NCBI GenBank assembly: GCA_001604265.1
Contig: LVBC01000268.1
Location: 1 to 7,101 of the forward strand
Source of the DNA: Spirochaetales bacterium Spiro_01
GTDB lineage: Bacteria; Spirochaetota; Spirochaetia; Sphaerochaetales; Sphaerochaetaceae
Length of the DNA: 7,101 bases
Reading direction: 5' to 3'
Below are positions 1 through 6,079 of the stretch, one piece after another. A program made the position numbers and the translations under genes. Below the pieces are notes generated by a model. The model saw only the letters and a program-made list of their open reading frames with translations. It was not told the origin of the DNA and did no database searches. Positions within the stretch are counted from its first letter, which is position 1; each line of letters opens with the position of its first letter.

Positions 1-3
1 TTT

Positions 4-31
4 CACACATCAGCCAGGAGGTTGGTGTGTG
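4..31 (+). terminator. 12-bp hairpin with T-rich tail upstream of grpE
   Basis: Bases 4-15 and 20-31 pair over 12 positions when read as RNA (ten Watson-Crick pairs and two G-U pairs), closed by a four-base AGGA loop. A T-rich stretch (8 T in 11 bases from position 32) follows. This fits an intrinsic terminator for a gene lying left of the window, or a partial terminator/processing hairpin inside an operon that continues into grpE. The T tract is interrupted by G, so read-through is likely. No reading frame entering from the left edge could be recognised. Confidence 0.5.
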
Positions 32-63
32 TTGTTTTGTATGGCTGACTGAAGGGAAGGCAT

Positions 64-705
64 ATGAGCAGACATAAGAAAAAAGAAAAGAAGAACAGGA
101 AGATGGGAAATAACGCTGAAAAGGAAAAGAAGGACGAGGAGATCCAGGAAGAGGTAGTGGCAGAGACTCTCGATGAGGAGACGGCAGAGAGTGCGACCTC
201 TGATGAGAGAGAGGACAAGGCTGCAGATGAGCTTGAGGCGCTCAGAAAGGAGCTCGAGGCCGAGAAGGAGAAGAATGCAGAGCTGACAGACCGTCTGATC
301 AGGAACCAGGCCGACACCGAGAACTACAGGAAGAGACTTCTGAAGGACAAGGAGGATGCTGTCAGATATGCAAACACCGCCCTTGTAAAGGAGCTTCTCG
401 AGCCTATCGACAACTTCTCCAGGGCCCTCGCCGCTGCAGATCAGAGCAAGAACTTCGAGGGCTTCAGGGATGGAGTCAAGATGATCGAGGAGAATATGCT
501 TTCGATCCTCAAGAACAACTGGGGTCTCGAGATCATAGACAGCGAGAATGTCCCATTCGACCCGAACGAGCACGAGGCATGCCTCATGGAGGAGGTCGAG
601 GGGCTCAAGGAGGATACGGTCACAATGATTCTCCAGAAGGGCTACAAGCTCAATGGAAGAGTCATAAGACCTGCAAAGGTAAAGGTCGGCAAAAGCAGTA
701 TTTGA
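64..705 (+). CDS. grpE: GrpE, nucleotide exchange factor for DnaK
   Basis: GrpE acts as a cytoplasmic homodimer that opens the DnaK nucleotide-binding domain to release ADP, resetting the Hsp70 cycle, and it also acts as a thermosensor. The 213-residue protein shows the family layout. Residues 1-52 are a disordered, very Lys/Glu-rich tail. Residues about 53-105 form the long dimerising coiled coil. Residues about 106-150 form the four-helix bundle, containing LLEPIDNFSRAL. The C-terminal beta domain (about 155-210) carries the diagnostic FDPNEHEA and GYKLNGRVIRPAKVKVGK segments. The ATG at 64 follows a GAAGGGAAGG ribosome site at good distance. The in-frame Met at codon 14 would also work structurally but has its purine run too close. 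It is the first gene of grpE-dnaK-dnaJ, 81 bases before dnaK. A heat-shock promoter, if present, lies left of the window. Identity is secure. Confidence 0.96.
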   Translation: MSRHKKKEKKNRKMGNNAEKEKKDEEIQEEVVAETLDEETAESATSDEREDKAADELEALRKELEAEKEKNAELTDRLIRNQADTENYRKRLLKDKEDAVRYANTALVKELLEPIDNFSRALAAADQSKNFEGFRDGVKMIEENMLSILKNNWGLEIIDSENVPFDPNEHEACLMEEVEGLKEDTVTMILQKGYKLNGRVIRPAKVKVGKSSI

Positions 706-730
706 CGATTGCGACCATCCTTATTACATT
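702..730 (+). promoter_or_regulatory. candidate sigma-70 promoter for dnaK, overlapping the grpE stop
   Basis: TTGACG at 702-707 matches the -35 consensus in 5 of 6 bases and includes the grpE stop codon. After a 17-base spacer, TACATT at 725-730 matches the -10 consensus in 4 of 6. Transcription would start near 737, about 50 bases before the dnaK ATG. Such matches occur by chance, so this remains a candidate. Confidence 0.35.
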
Positions 731-734
731 TGGT

Positions 735-752
735 TTGTCCAGAAAAGGACAA
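735..752 (+). promoter_or_regulatory. small hairpin in the dnaK leader
   Basis: TTGTCC at 735-740 and GGACAA at 747-752 form a perfect 6-bp inverted repeat with an AGAAAA loop. No T run follows, so it is not a terminator. If the candidate promoter just upstream is used, this hairpin would lie at or near the 5' end of the dnaK mRNA, where such structures can protect against decay. Alternatively it could mark a processing site between grpE and dnaK, or be chance. Confidence 0.35.
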
Positions 753-786
753 TTGAGAATAGCAACAGTTTAGAGAGGAAAATAAA

Positions 787-2721
787 ATGGGAAAGATTAT
801 TGGTATCGACCTCGGTACAACAAACAGCTGCGTTGCAGTAATGGAAGGAAATGAACCTAAGGTCATTGTAAACTCCGAAGGTGATAGGACTACACCTTCT
901 GTAGTAGCTTATAAGTCCGAGAGCGACCGTGTTGTTGGTAAGCCTGCAAAGAACCAGATGGTCACCAACCCAGAGAACACAGTATTCTCGATAAAGAGAT
1001 TCATGGGAAAGAAGTTCCATGAGGTCGCAGATGATGTGAAGCTTGCACCATACAAGGTAGAGTCCGGAGCTGGTGATGAGATCAAGATCGACATCCGCGG
1101 CAAGAAGCTCTCTCCTCAGGAGATCTCTGCAGAGGTCCTTATGAAGATGAAGAAGACCGCAGAGGACTACCTCGGTGAGAGCGTCACAGAGGCTGTCATC
1201 ACAGTTCCTGCATACTTCAACGACGCACAGCGCCAGGCTACAAAGGATGCAGGCAGAATCGCAGGTCTCGATGTCAAGAGAATCGTCAACGAGCCTACAG
1301 CTGCAGCACTTGCATACGGCTTCGGAAAGGACAAGAACGCAAAGGACGAGACCATCGCTGTCTACGACTTCGGTGGCGGTACCTTCGATATCTCCATTCT
1401 CGAGCTTGGAACCGGCGTCTTCGAGGTAAGGTCCACCAACGGTGATACACACCTCGGCGGCGACAATATCGACCAGGTGCTTATCCAGTGGATGCTCGAC
1501 AGCTTCAAGAGCGATACAGGCATCGACCTTTCGAAGGACAAGATGGCACTCCAGAGACTGAAGGAGGCTGCAGAGAATGCAAAGATCGCTCTCTCCTCTT
1601 CGACCTCTACGGACATCAACCTGCCATTCATCGCAGTCGATTCCACAGGTCCAAAGAACCTGATGATGTCCCTTTCAAGGGCAAAGTTCGAGCAGATGGT
1701 CGCTCCGATCATCGAGAGATCCAAGATCCCATGCCAGAACGCACTTCGCGATGCAGGCATCTCCGCATCCGATATCGATGAGGTCATCCTCGTTGGTGGT
1801 TCCACAAGAATCCCATACGTACAGGAGCTGGTAAAGCAGATCTTCGGCAAGGAGCCGCACAAGGGTGTCAACCCGGATGAGGTCGTTGCTGTAGGTGCAG
1901 CAATCCAGGGCGGTGTCCTCAACAATGATGTCAAGGATATCCTGCTTCTCGATGTAACTCCACTTTCTCTTGGAATCGAGACACTCGGTGGTGTAAATAC
2001 AAAGCTCATCGAAAGGAATACGACAATTCCTACCTCCAAGAGCCAGATCTTCTCCACAGCAGCCGATGGACAGACAGCTGTATCGATCCACGTTCTCCAG
2101 GGTGAGAGAGAGCTTGCAAGCCAGAACAGGACTCTTGGCAAGTTCGACCTCGTTGGAATTCCATCCGCTCCTAGGGGAGTACCTCAGATCGAGGTAAAGT
2201 TCGATATCGATGCAAATGGTATCGTCCACGTATCCGCAAAGGATCTGGGAACCGGCAAGGAGCAGAGCATCAGGATCGAGAGCTCCTCAGGACTCTCCGA
2301 GGCCGAGATCGACAAGATGGTCAAGGAGGCCGAGGCACATCAGGCCGAGGACAAGAAGGTCAGAGAGGGCATCGAGGCAAGGAACAATGCCGAGAGCCTG
2401 GTCTACTCCACAGAGAAGGCCCTCAAGGATTACGGCGACAAGATCACCGATGCCGAGAAGAGCCAGACCGAGGCTGCGCTCAAGGATCTGAAGGATGCAC
2501 TTGCCAACTCGAATGCAACAACAGAGGAGCTGAAGAGCAAGAGCGAGGCACTCCAGCAGGCATCCATGGCACTTGGCCAGAAGGTCTACGAGGCCGCTCA
2601 GGCAAAGCAGCAGGCTGCAGGCGCAGGTAGTCAGAGTGCAGGTGGACAGAATGCAGGTGCTTCTGCTTCCGGTAGCAACAGCAACGATGCCTATGACGCA
2701 GACTTCGAGGAAGTTAAATAA
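787..2721 (+). CDS. dnaK: DnaK, Hsp70 chaperone ATPase
   Basis: DnaK binds short hydrophobic stretches of unfolded proteins in the cytoplasm under ATP control, with DnaJ triggering hydrolysis and GrpE releasing ADP. The 644-residue protein is of normal family length. In the nucleotide-binding domain, phosphate loop 1 is IDLGTTNS (7-14), the catalytic Lys is K70 in [21 protein letters not shown] spans 168-179, phosphate loop 2 is DFGGGT (194-199) and the adenosine motif is GGSTRIP (337-343). The interdomain linker DILLLD (384-389) leads into the substrate-binding beta domain, followed by a helical lid. The tail from about 605 is Ala/Gly/Gln/Ser-rich and ends in DADFEEVK, the usual bacterial Hsp70 ending. 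All key residues examined are present. The ATG at 787 follows GAGAGGAA and gives the standard [12 protein letters not shown] start. It lies between grpE and dnaJ on the same strand. Confidence 0.98.
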   Translation: MGKIIGIDLGTTNSCVAVMEGNEPKVIVNSEGDRTTPSVVAYKSESDRVVGKPAKNQMVTNPENTVFSIKRFMGKKFHEVADDVKLAPYKVESGAGDEIKIDIRGKKLSPQEISAEVLMKMKKTAEDYLGESVTEAVITVPAYFNDAQRQATKDAGRIAGLDVKRIVNEPTAAALAYGFGKDKNAKDETIAVYDFGGGTFDISILELGTGVFEVRSTNGDTHLGGDNIDQVLIQWMLDSFKSDTGIDLSKDKMALQRLKEAAENAKIALSSSTSTDINLPFIAVDSTGPKNLMMSLSRAKFEQMVAPIIERSKIPCQNALRDAGISASDIDEVILVGGSTRIPYVQELVKQIFGKEPHKGVNPDEVVAVGAAIQGGVLNNDVKDILLLDVTPLSLGIETLGGVNTKLIERNTTIPTSKSQIFSTAADGQTAVSIHVLQGERELASQNRTLGKFDLVGIPSAPRGVPQIEVKFDIDANGIVHVSAKDLGTGKEQSIRIESSSGLSEAEIDKMVKEAEAHQAEDKKVREGIEARNNAESLVYSTEKALKDYGDKITDAEKSQTEAALKDLKDALANSNATTEELKSKSEALQQASMALGQKVYEAAQAKQQAAGAGSQSAGGQNAGASASGSNSNDAYDADFEEVK

Positions 2722-2745
2722 TCTTCCGAATTAGTGTACAGTAGG

Positions 2746-2773
2746 GGACATGCCGGTAATTGCCGGCATGTTC
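2746..2773 (+). promoter_or_regulatory. GC-rich hairpin between dnaK and dnaJ
   Basis: ACATGCCGG at 2748-2756 and CCGGCATGT at 2763-2771 are a perfect 9-bp inverted repeat around a TAATTG loop. One G-U and one G-C pair extend the stem outward to 2746-2773. The sequence that follows (TTCGTCGTTG) is only weakly T-rich, so it is at best a leaky terminator. A role as a processing or stability hairpin that sets the dnaK:dnaJ ratio is plausible. The dnaJ ribosome site begins about eight bases after the stem and stays free. Confidence 0.5.
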
Positions 2774-2790
2774 GTCGTTGAGAGGGAATT

Positions 2791-3918
2791 ATGGCAAAAC
2801 GTGATTATTATGAAGTTCTGGGAGTGAGCAAGGATGCTTCCGATGAGGATCTGAAGAAGGCCTACAGGAAGCTCGCCATGGCAAACCACCCGGATACACA
2901 TCCGAATGACAAGGCCGCTGAAGAAAGATTCAAGGAGGCGACCGAGGCATACGATGTCCTGAGAGACAAGACCAAGAGGGCCAATTATGATCGCTTTGGC
3001 TTTGCAGGCGTCGATTCCTCTCAGGCAGGCTTCAATCGCCAGGGATTCTCGGGCTTCTCGGGCTTCGAGGACATCTTCGGTTCCTCCGGCTTTGGCGACA
3101 TCTTCTCGCAGTTCTTCGGTGGCGGCATGAGGGGAGGCTCTGCACAGAGTGGTCCTTCAAGGGGCTCATCTCTCCAGTACAACGTCCAGGTCTCTCTGCA
3201 CGATGCCATCTTCGGTACCAAGGTCGATGTCTCATACTCGCACGATGTTGTCTGTGATACCTGTCACGGTACTGGAGGTACAGGTTCCAGGACCTGTCCG
3301 ACATGTGGAGGCCACGGTCAGGTCGCCCACGGTGGCGGCTTCTTCCAGACGATAACCACCTGTCCTACCTGTCATGGTACAGGACATACAATAGACAATC
3401 CCTGCTCCTCCTGCCACGGAAGCGGTGTAATGAGGAAGCAGGAGAAGCTTGCAGTGACCATCCCTGTCGGTTCTGATGATGGAACCCAGCTGGTCGCAAG
3501 GGGCAAGGGCAATGCAGGAAGAAATGGCGGCCCGGCCGGAGATCTTGTCATAGTCGTCAATGTGAAGGAGGACAGATACTTCGTAAGAGAGGACCGCGAT
3601 CTGCATCTGCAGGTACCTATCTCGTTCATGCAGGCTGCTCTTGGCTGTGAGATCGAGGTGCCTGTCATCGATGGTGGAAAGGTCAAGGTCGGTGTTCCTG
3701 CAGGAATCCAGTCCGGCAAGTCTCTGAGGCTGAGAGGACGCGGTGTTCCATCCTTCAGAGGAAACATGAACAACAGGGGAGACATGTACATCCATATCCT
3801 GATCCAGACTCCAAAGCTCGGTGCTCTGGATATCAAGGCCAGGAAGCTGATGAAGGAGCTTTCCGATGCGATAGGAGAGAATAACTCGCCCGAGCCGGTC
3901 CCATTCGATGGAAACTGA
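2791..3918 (+). CDS. dnaJ: DnaJ, type I Hsp40 co-chaperone
   Basis: DnaJ delivers unfolded clients to DnaK and stimulates its ATPase. The 375-residue protein has every part of a type I DnaJ. The J domain (1-70) carries the HPD motif at 33-35. The Gly/Phe-rich linker (about 71-125) has two DIF motifs, at 94-96 and 103-105. Four zinc-binding CxxCxGxG repeats start at residues 155, 169, 191 and 205, with all eight cysteines intact. Two beta-sandwich client-binding domains and a C-terminal dimerisation segment complete it. The residues just before HPD read MAN, where many homologues have a Lys-Tyr pair, but helix II is otherwise normal. The ATG at 2791 follows AGAGGGA at the right distance and gives the canonical MAKRDYYEVLGV start. 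It is the last gene of the chaperone cluster and is closed by a clear terminator. Confidence 0.97.
   Translation: MAKRDYYEVLGVSKDASDEDLKKAYRKLAMANHPDTHPNDKAAEERFKEATEAYDVLRDKTKRANYDRFGFAGVDSSQAGFNRQGFSGFSGFEDIFGSSGFGDIFSQFFGGGMRGGSAQSGPSRGSSLQYNVQVSLHDAIFGTKVDVSYSHDVVCDTCHGTGGTGSRTCPTCGGHGQVAHGGGFFQTITTCPTCHGTGHTIDNPCSSCHGSGVMRKQEKLAVTIPVGSDDGTQLVARGKGNAGRNGGPAGDLVIVVNVKEDRYFVREDRDLHLQVPISFMQAALGCEIEVPVIDGGKVKVGVPAGIQSGKSLRLRGRGVPSFRGNMNNRGDMYIHILIQTPKLGALDIKARKLMKELSDAIGENNSPEPVPFDGN
3046..3063 (+). repeat. 9-bp tandem repeat inside the dnaJ Gly/Phe region
   Basis: TTCTCGGGC occurs twice in direct succession (3046-3054 and 3055-3063), followed by a further TTC. It encodes FSGFSGF in the flexible linker. 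Such in-frame repeats are common in this region of dnaJ and probably only alter linker length. Confidence 0.6.
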
Positions 3919-3923
3919 TGTAG

Positions 3924-3950
3924 AGGAGCCCATTTTGGGCTCCTTTAGTA
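3924..3950 (+). terminator. intrinsic terminator after dnaJ
   Basis: AGGAGCCC (3924-3931) and GGGCTCCT (3937-3944) form a perfect 8-bp, GC-rich stem. An inner A-T pair extends it, leaving a three-base loop. TTTAGTATAT follows. The stem begins six bases after the dnaJ stop codon, so it very likely ends the grpE-dnaK-dnaJ transcript and separates it from rlmB. The opposite strand lacks a T tail, so it is one-directional. Confidence 0.85.
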
Positions 3951-3956
3951 TATGTC

Positions 3957-3983
3957 TTGCAAAAAGTTATTTTTGCCTGTAAT
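3957..3983 (+). promoter_or_regulatory. AT-rich inverted repeat and weak candidate promoter before rlmB
   Basis: GCAAAAA (3959-3965) and TTTTTGC (3970-3976) are a perfect 7-bp inverted repeat around GTTA. The same stretch holds a possible -35 box TTGCAA (3957-3962) and, 15 bases on, a possible -10 box TGTAAT (3978-3983). The spacer is short, which lowers trust. If real, transcription would start only a few bases before the rlmB ATG at 3995, and the palindrome would cover the -35 box and spacer like an operator. Confidence 0.3.
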
Positions 3984-3994
3984 TTAACTGAGAT

Positions 3995-4741
3995 ATGGGC
4001 GAAAAGATTTATGGTTTTCATGCAATAGAGGAGGCTCTCAAGAAGGCGGGAGCCGGTTCGACACTGTTCATTGTGCGCGGTGGCGGTGATAGGATTGCCG
4101 AGCTCGAGCGTCAGGCCAGATTCTCTGGAAAGGTCGCAGTCAGGAAGATTGCACGTGTGGAGATGGACAGGATGATGCCCGATGTGGACCACAGGGGAGC
4201 TGTGCTCGACCTTGGGGGTCCGAGAAAGGGTGGCTCCAGGATCCAGGAGATCTCTGTAAAGGAGTTCTGCTCCTCTCTCAAGGAGGACCAGGGTGCACTT
4301 GTGCTGATGCTGGATGGGATAACCGACCCACATAACCTTGGAGCGATACTGCGCTCTGCAGACCAGTTCGGTGTCGACCTTGTGATAATCCCAGAGAGAA
4401 GGAGCGTGCAGGCCAACGAGACTGTTCTCAAGGTCTCCTCTGGAGCTGCACAGTATGTACAGATGTCGGTCGTAACGAACCTCAGCAGAGAGATCGACAT
4501 ACTGAAGGATAACGGCTTCTGGGTCTATGGCGCAGATATGTCCGGCGAAAGCTCATATACGACGAGCTTTGCCAGACGAAGTGTCATCGTGATGGGCTCG
4601 GAGGGGGATGGAATCAGTCAGCTCGTAAGGAAGAAGTGCGATTACATTGCAAGCATACCAATGAGCGGACACATCGATTCTCTCAATGTGTCCGTTGCCT
4701 GTGGAATCCTGCTCTACGAGTTCAGACGCCCTAGATGCTGA
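3995..4741 (+). CDS. rlmB: RlmB-like 23S rRNA 2'-O-methyltransferase (SpoU/TrmH family)
   Basis: SpoU-family enzymes are knotted SAM-dependent methyltransferases. RlmB methylates the ribose of G2251 (E. coli numbering) in the peptidyl-transferase P loop of 23S rRNA. The 248-residue protein has the RlmB length. An N-terminal RNA-binding domain (1 to about 75) opens with IYGFHAIEEALKK, typical of RlmB. The catalytic domain shows motif 1, DPHNLGAILRSADQFGV, with N114 and R120; motif 2, VMGSEGDGIS, with E203; and motif 3, IPMSGHIDSLNVSVACG, with N231. The ATG at 3995 is fixed by the family N-terminus but has only a weak GAG four bases upstream in place of a proper ribosome site. The 3' end overlaps the convergent PurD-like gene by 11 bases. 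A related SpoU member with another RNA target cannot be excluded, but the N-terminal domain favours RlmB. Confidence 0.88.
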   Translation: MGEKIYGFHAIEEALKKAGAGSTLFIVRGGGDRIAELERQARFSGKVAVRKIARVEMDRMMPDVDHRGAVLDLGGPRKGGSRIQEISVKEFCSSLKEDQGALVLMLDGITDPHNLGAILRSADQFGVDLVIIPERRSVQANETVLKVSSGAAQYVQMSVVTNLSREIDILKDNGFWVYGADMSGESSYTTSFARRSVIVMGSEGDGISQLVRKKCDYIASIPMSGHIDSLNVSVACGILLYEFRRPRC

Positions 4742-6017
4742 TCTCTTCGGAGTTGGCGAAGAACTTGGTTCCTATATCGTTTCGGTACCAGGAGCCGGGG
4801 AAGCTTATCTTGTCGATATAGCGGTAGACGTTCTCGTTTGCCGCTTTTATGTTTATTCCTCTGCCGACCAGAGTGAAGTTCCTTCCACCACTGGTCTTGA
4901 GTGCATCCGACTCCTCTCCAAGGACTGCCCCTGTGAATACAAGAGGCAGTGTATCGAAGGCGTTGTGCAGCACAAGTGGGTTTACAGGTTCGATCCTGCG
5001 GTTGGTGACCGGATTCATCGGATAGCCCTCGGAGGCGATCACTACAGCAACTGTGGATTCGTTGGAGACCTCGAGCACCTGCTCCGATATCCTGTCCTCC
5101 TTCATTGCGTTAATAAGCTTGACAGCATCGTTCTTCACAAGAGGCACGAAGGCCTGGCTTGCAGGGTCGTTGAAGCGCATATGGTAGTCCACGACGAATG
5201 GCATGTCATCATTTGTCACCTTTATCGAGATCGTGAGAACTCCCTTGTATGAGAGATCCTCGACCTTCATTCCATAGATCGTCGGCTCGACAACGAAGCT
5301 CTTGATGTTCTCTACTATTGCCTCACCTGGCTTTATTGGACAGATTGCACCCATACCACCTGTCGGAAGACCATCCTTGTCGCTTGTGAACATGTAGTCA
5401 CTGGTAAGAGGAAGCATCATATAGCCCCTGTTGTCGACAAGAAGGGTACAGGTGATGGAGAGACCCTTTATGTGCTCTTCAAGAAGGATAGGTCCCTTCT
5501 TGAGAAGCTCCTTGGCAAAGGCAAGCAGAGCTGCTGTATCCTTTGAATCCAGCATCACTCTGGAGGGTGCGACCGTATTCGATTTTATTACATACCTCAT
5601 CCCCTCGTTCCTTGAAAGGAACTTCTCCAGATCCTCGTAATTCGAAAAGAGGTTTCGTCTCGGTGTCGGGATGTTGTGTCTGTCTGTAAAGGCGCGGGCA
5701 AAGGCCCTGTCGCTTTCCATCTTGAGTGCTCTTGTCGGAGTTCCGAAGGTGTCGATGCCTCTCTGGTTGAGATAGTCGACGACTCCAGTCAGCAGTGGAG
5801 CTTCGGTGCCGATGAAGACATGGTCGATTCTGAAGGTCACACAGGCCCTGTAGACCTGGATCGGATCGGCAGGATTGATGTGCGGCAGATTTGTCGCGAA
5901 CTTGCTGGTCGCTACATTGCCAGGGGCAATGTACAGATCTGTGATAAGATCGGACTTTGCAAACCACCATGCTATTGCATGGTCTTTTGCACCAGAACCA
6001 AGTATAAGAACTCGCAT
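4731..6017 (-). CDS. divergent PurD-like ATP-grasp protein, probably not an ordinary GAR synthetase
   Basis: True PurD joins phosphoribosylamine and glycine using ATP (second step of purine synthesis). This 428-residue protein matches PurD from end to end in length and layout: N-domain (VLILGSGAKDHAIAW, APGN at 31-34, GTEAPL at 70-75), ATP-grasp centre and C-domain (GYP at 331-333, SGGR at 376-379). Several signature segments differ. GGREHA has become GAKDHA. KADGLAAGKGV has become KSNTVAPSRVM (145-155). The GEEAS region has become GLSIT (185-189). QDHKR has become DYMFT (207-211), though PTGGMG survives. The metal-binding EFNxRFGDPE has become DYHMRFNDPA (277-286). The reading frame is intact and codon use matches the neighbours, so it is a maintained gene rather than a pseudogene. 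CGGGAG (6025-6030) is a good ribosome site for this ATG. Whether it still makes GAR, uses another substrate or only binds ligand is unknown. Confidence 0.85.
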   Translation of the reverse strand: MRVLILGSGAKDHAIAWWFAKSDLITDLYIAPGNVATSKFATNLPHINPADPIQVYRACVTFRIDHVFIGTEAPLLTGVVDYLNQRGIDTFGTPTRALKMESDRAFARAFTDRHNIPTPRRNLFSNYEDLEKFLSRNEGMRYVIKSNTVAPSRVMLDSKDTAALLAFAKELLKKGPILLEEHIKGLSITCTLLVDNRGYMMLPLTSDYMFTSDKDGLPTGGMGAICPIKPGEAIVENIKSFVVEPTIYGMKVEDLSYKGVLTISIKVTNDDMPFVVDYHMRFNDPASQAFVPLVKNDAVKLINAMKEDRISEQVLEVSNESTVAVVIASEGYPMNPVTNRRIEPVNPLVLHNAFDTLPLVFTGAVLGEESDALKTSGGRNFTLVGRGINIKAANENVYRYIDKISFPGSWYRNDIGTKFFANSEEISI

Positions 6018-6038
6018 TAACTTACTCCCGTAGAGAAA

Positions 6039-6068
6039 ATGCTAACCTACTGGACATTTGACAGTCAA
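6039..6068 (-). promoter_or_regulatory. candidate promoter of the PurD-like gene
   Basis: On the minus strand, TTGACT (6063-6068) matches the -35 consensus in 5 of 6 bases. After 18 bases, TAGCAT (6039-6044) matches the -10 consensus in 4 of 6. An A/T-only run (6071-6080) lies just upstream of the -35 box like an UP element. Transcription would start near 6031, leaving a leader of about 14 bases that contains the GGGAG ribosome site. This suggests the gene can be expressed independently of dus. Confidence 0.45.
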
Positions 6069-6069
6069 A
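6057..6069. repeat. perfect palindrome over the -35 box of the PurD-like gene
   Basis: TTTGACAGTCAAA is a 6-bp inverted repeat with a single central base. It contains the putative -35 hexamer of the PurD-like gene, a position typical of repressor operators. It is too short to assign to any known regulator and could be fortuitous. Confidence 0.4.
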
Positions 6070-6079
6070 CAAAAAAATT

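Noticed and set aside
103..105. Alternative grpE start at the second in-frame ATG
   Set aside because: The purine run before it is too close to the codon, whereas the ATG at 64 has a well-spaced GGGAAGG.
10..573. 187-codon minus-strand open frame opposite grpE
   Set aside because: It is a shadow of the Lys/Glu-rich grpE codons, made almost wholly of Leu/Val/Ser, with no family resemblance, on top of a certain gene.
724..1452. 242-codon minus-strand open frame opposite the dnaK start
   Set aside because: It lies antisense to a highly conserved gene, is rich in Cys/Leu without motifs, and is explained by codon bias of dnaK.
1362..2141. 259-codon minus-strand open frame opposite mid dnaK
   Set aside because: It is Ser/Pro/Ile-rich with no recognisable domain. 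Lack of stops follows from the sense-strand codon choice.
3232..3933. 233-codon minus-strand open frame opposite dnaJ
   Set aside because: It is antisense to all four zinc-binding repeats and the C-terminal domains of dnaJ, with no motifs of its own.
4731..6017. PurD-like gene as a decaying pseudogene
   Set aside because: The frame is intact over the full family length, with a good ribosome site, a plausible promoter and neighbour-like codon use. The changes are substitutions at motifs rather than frameshifts or stops.
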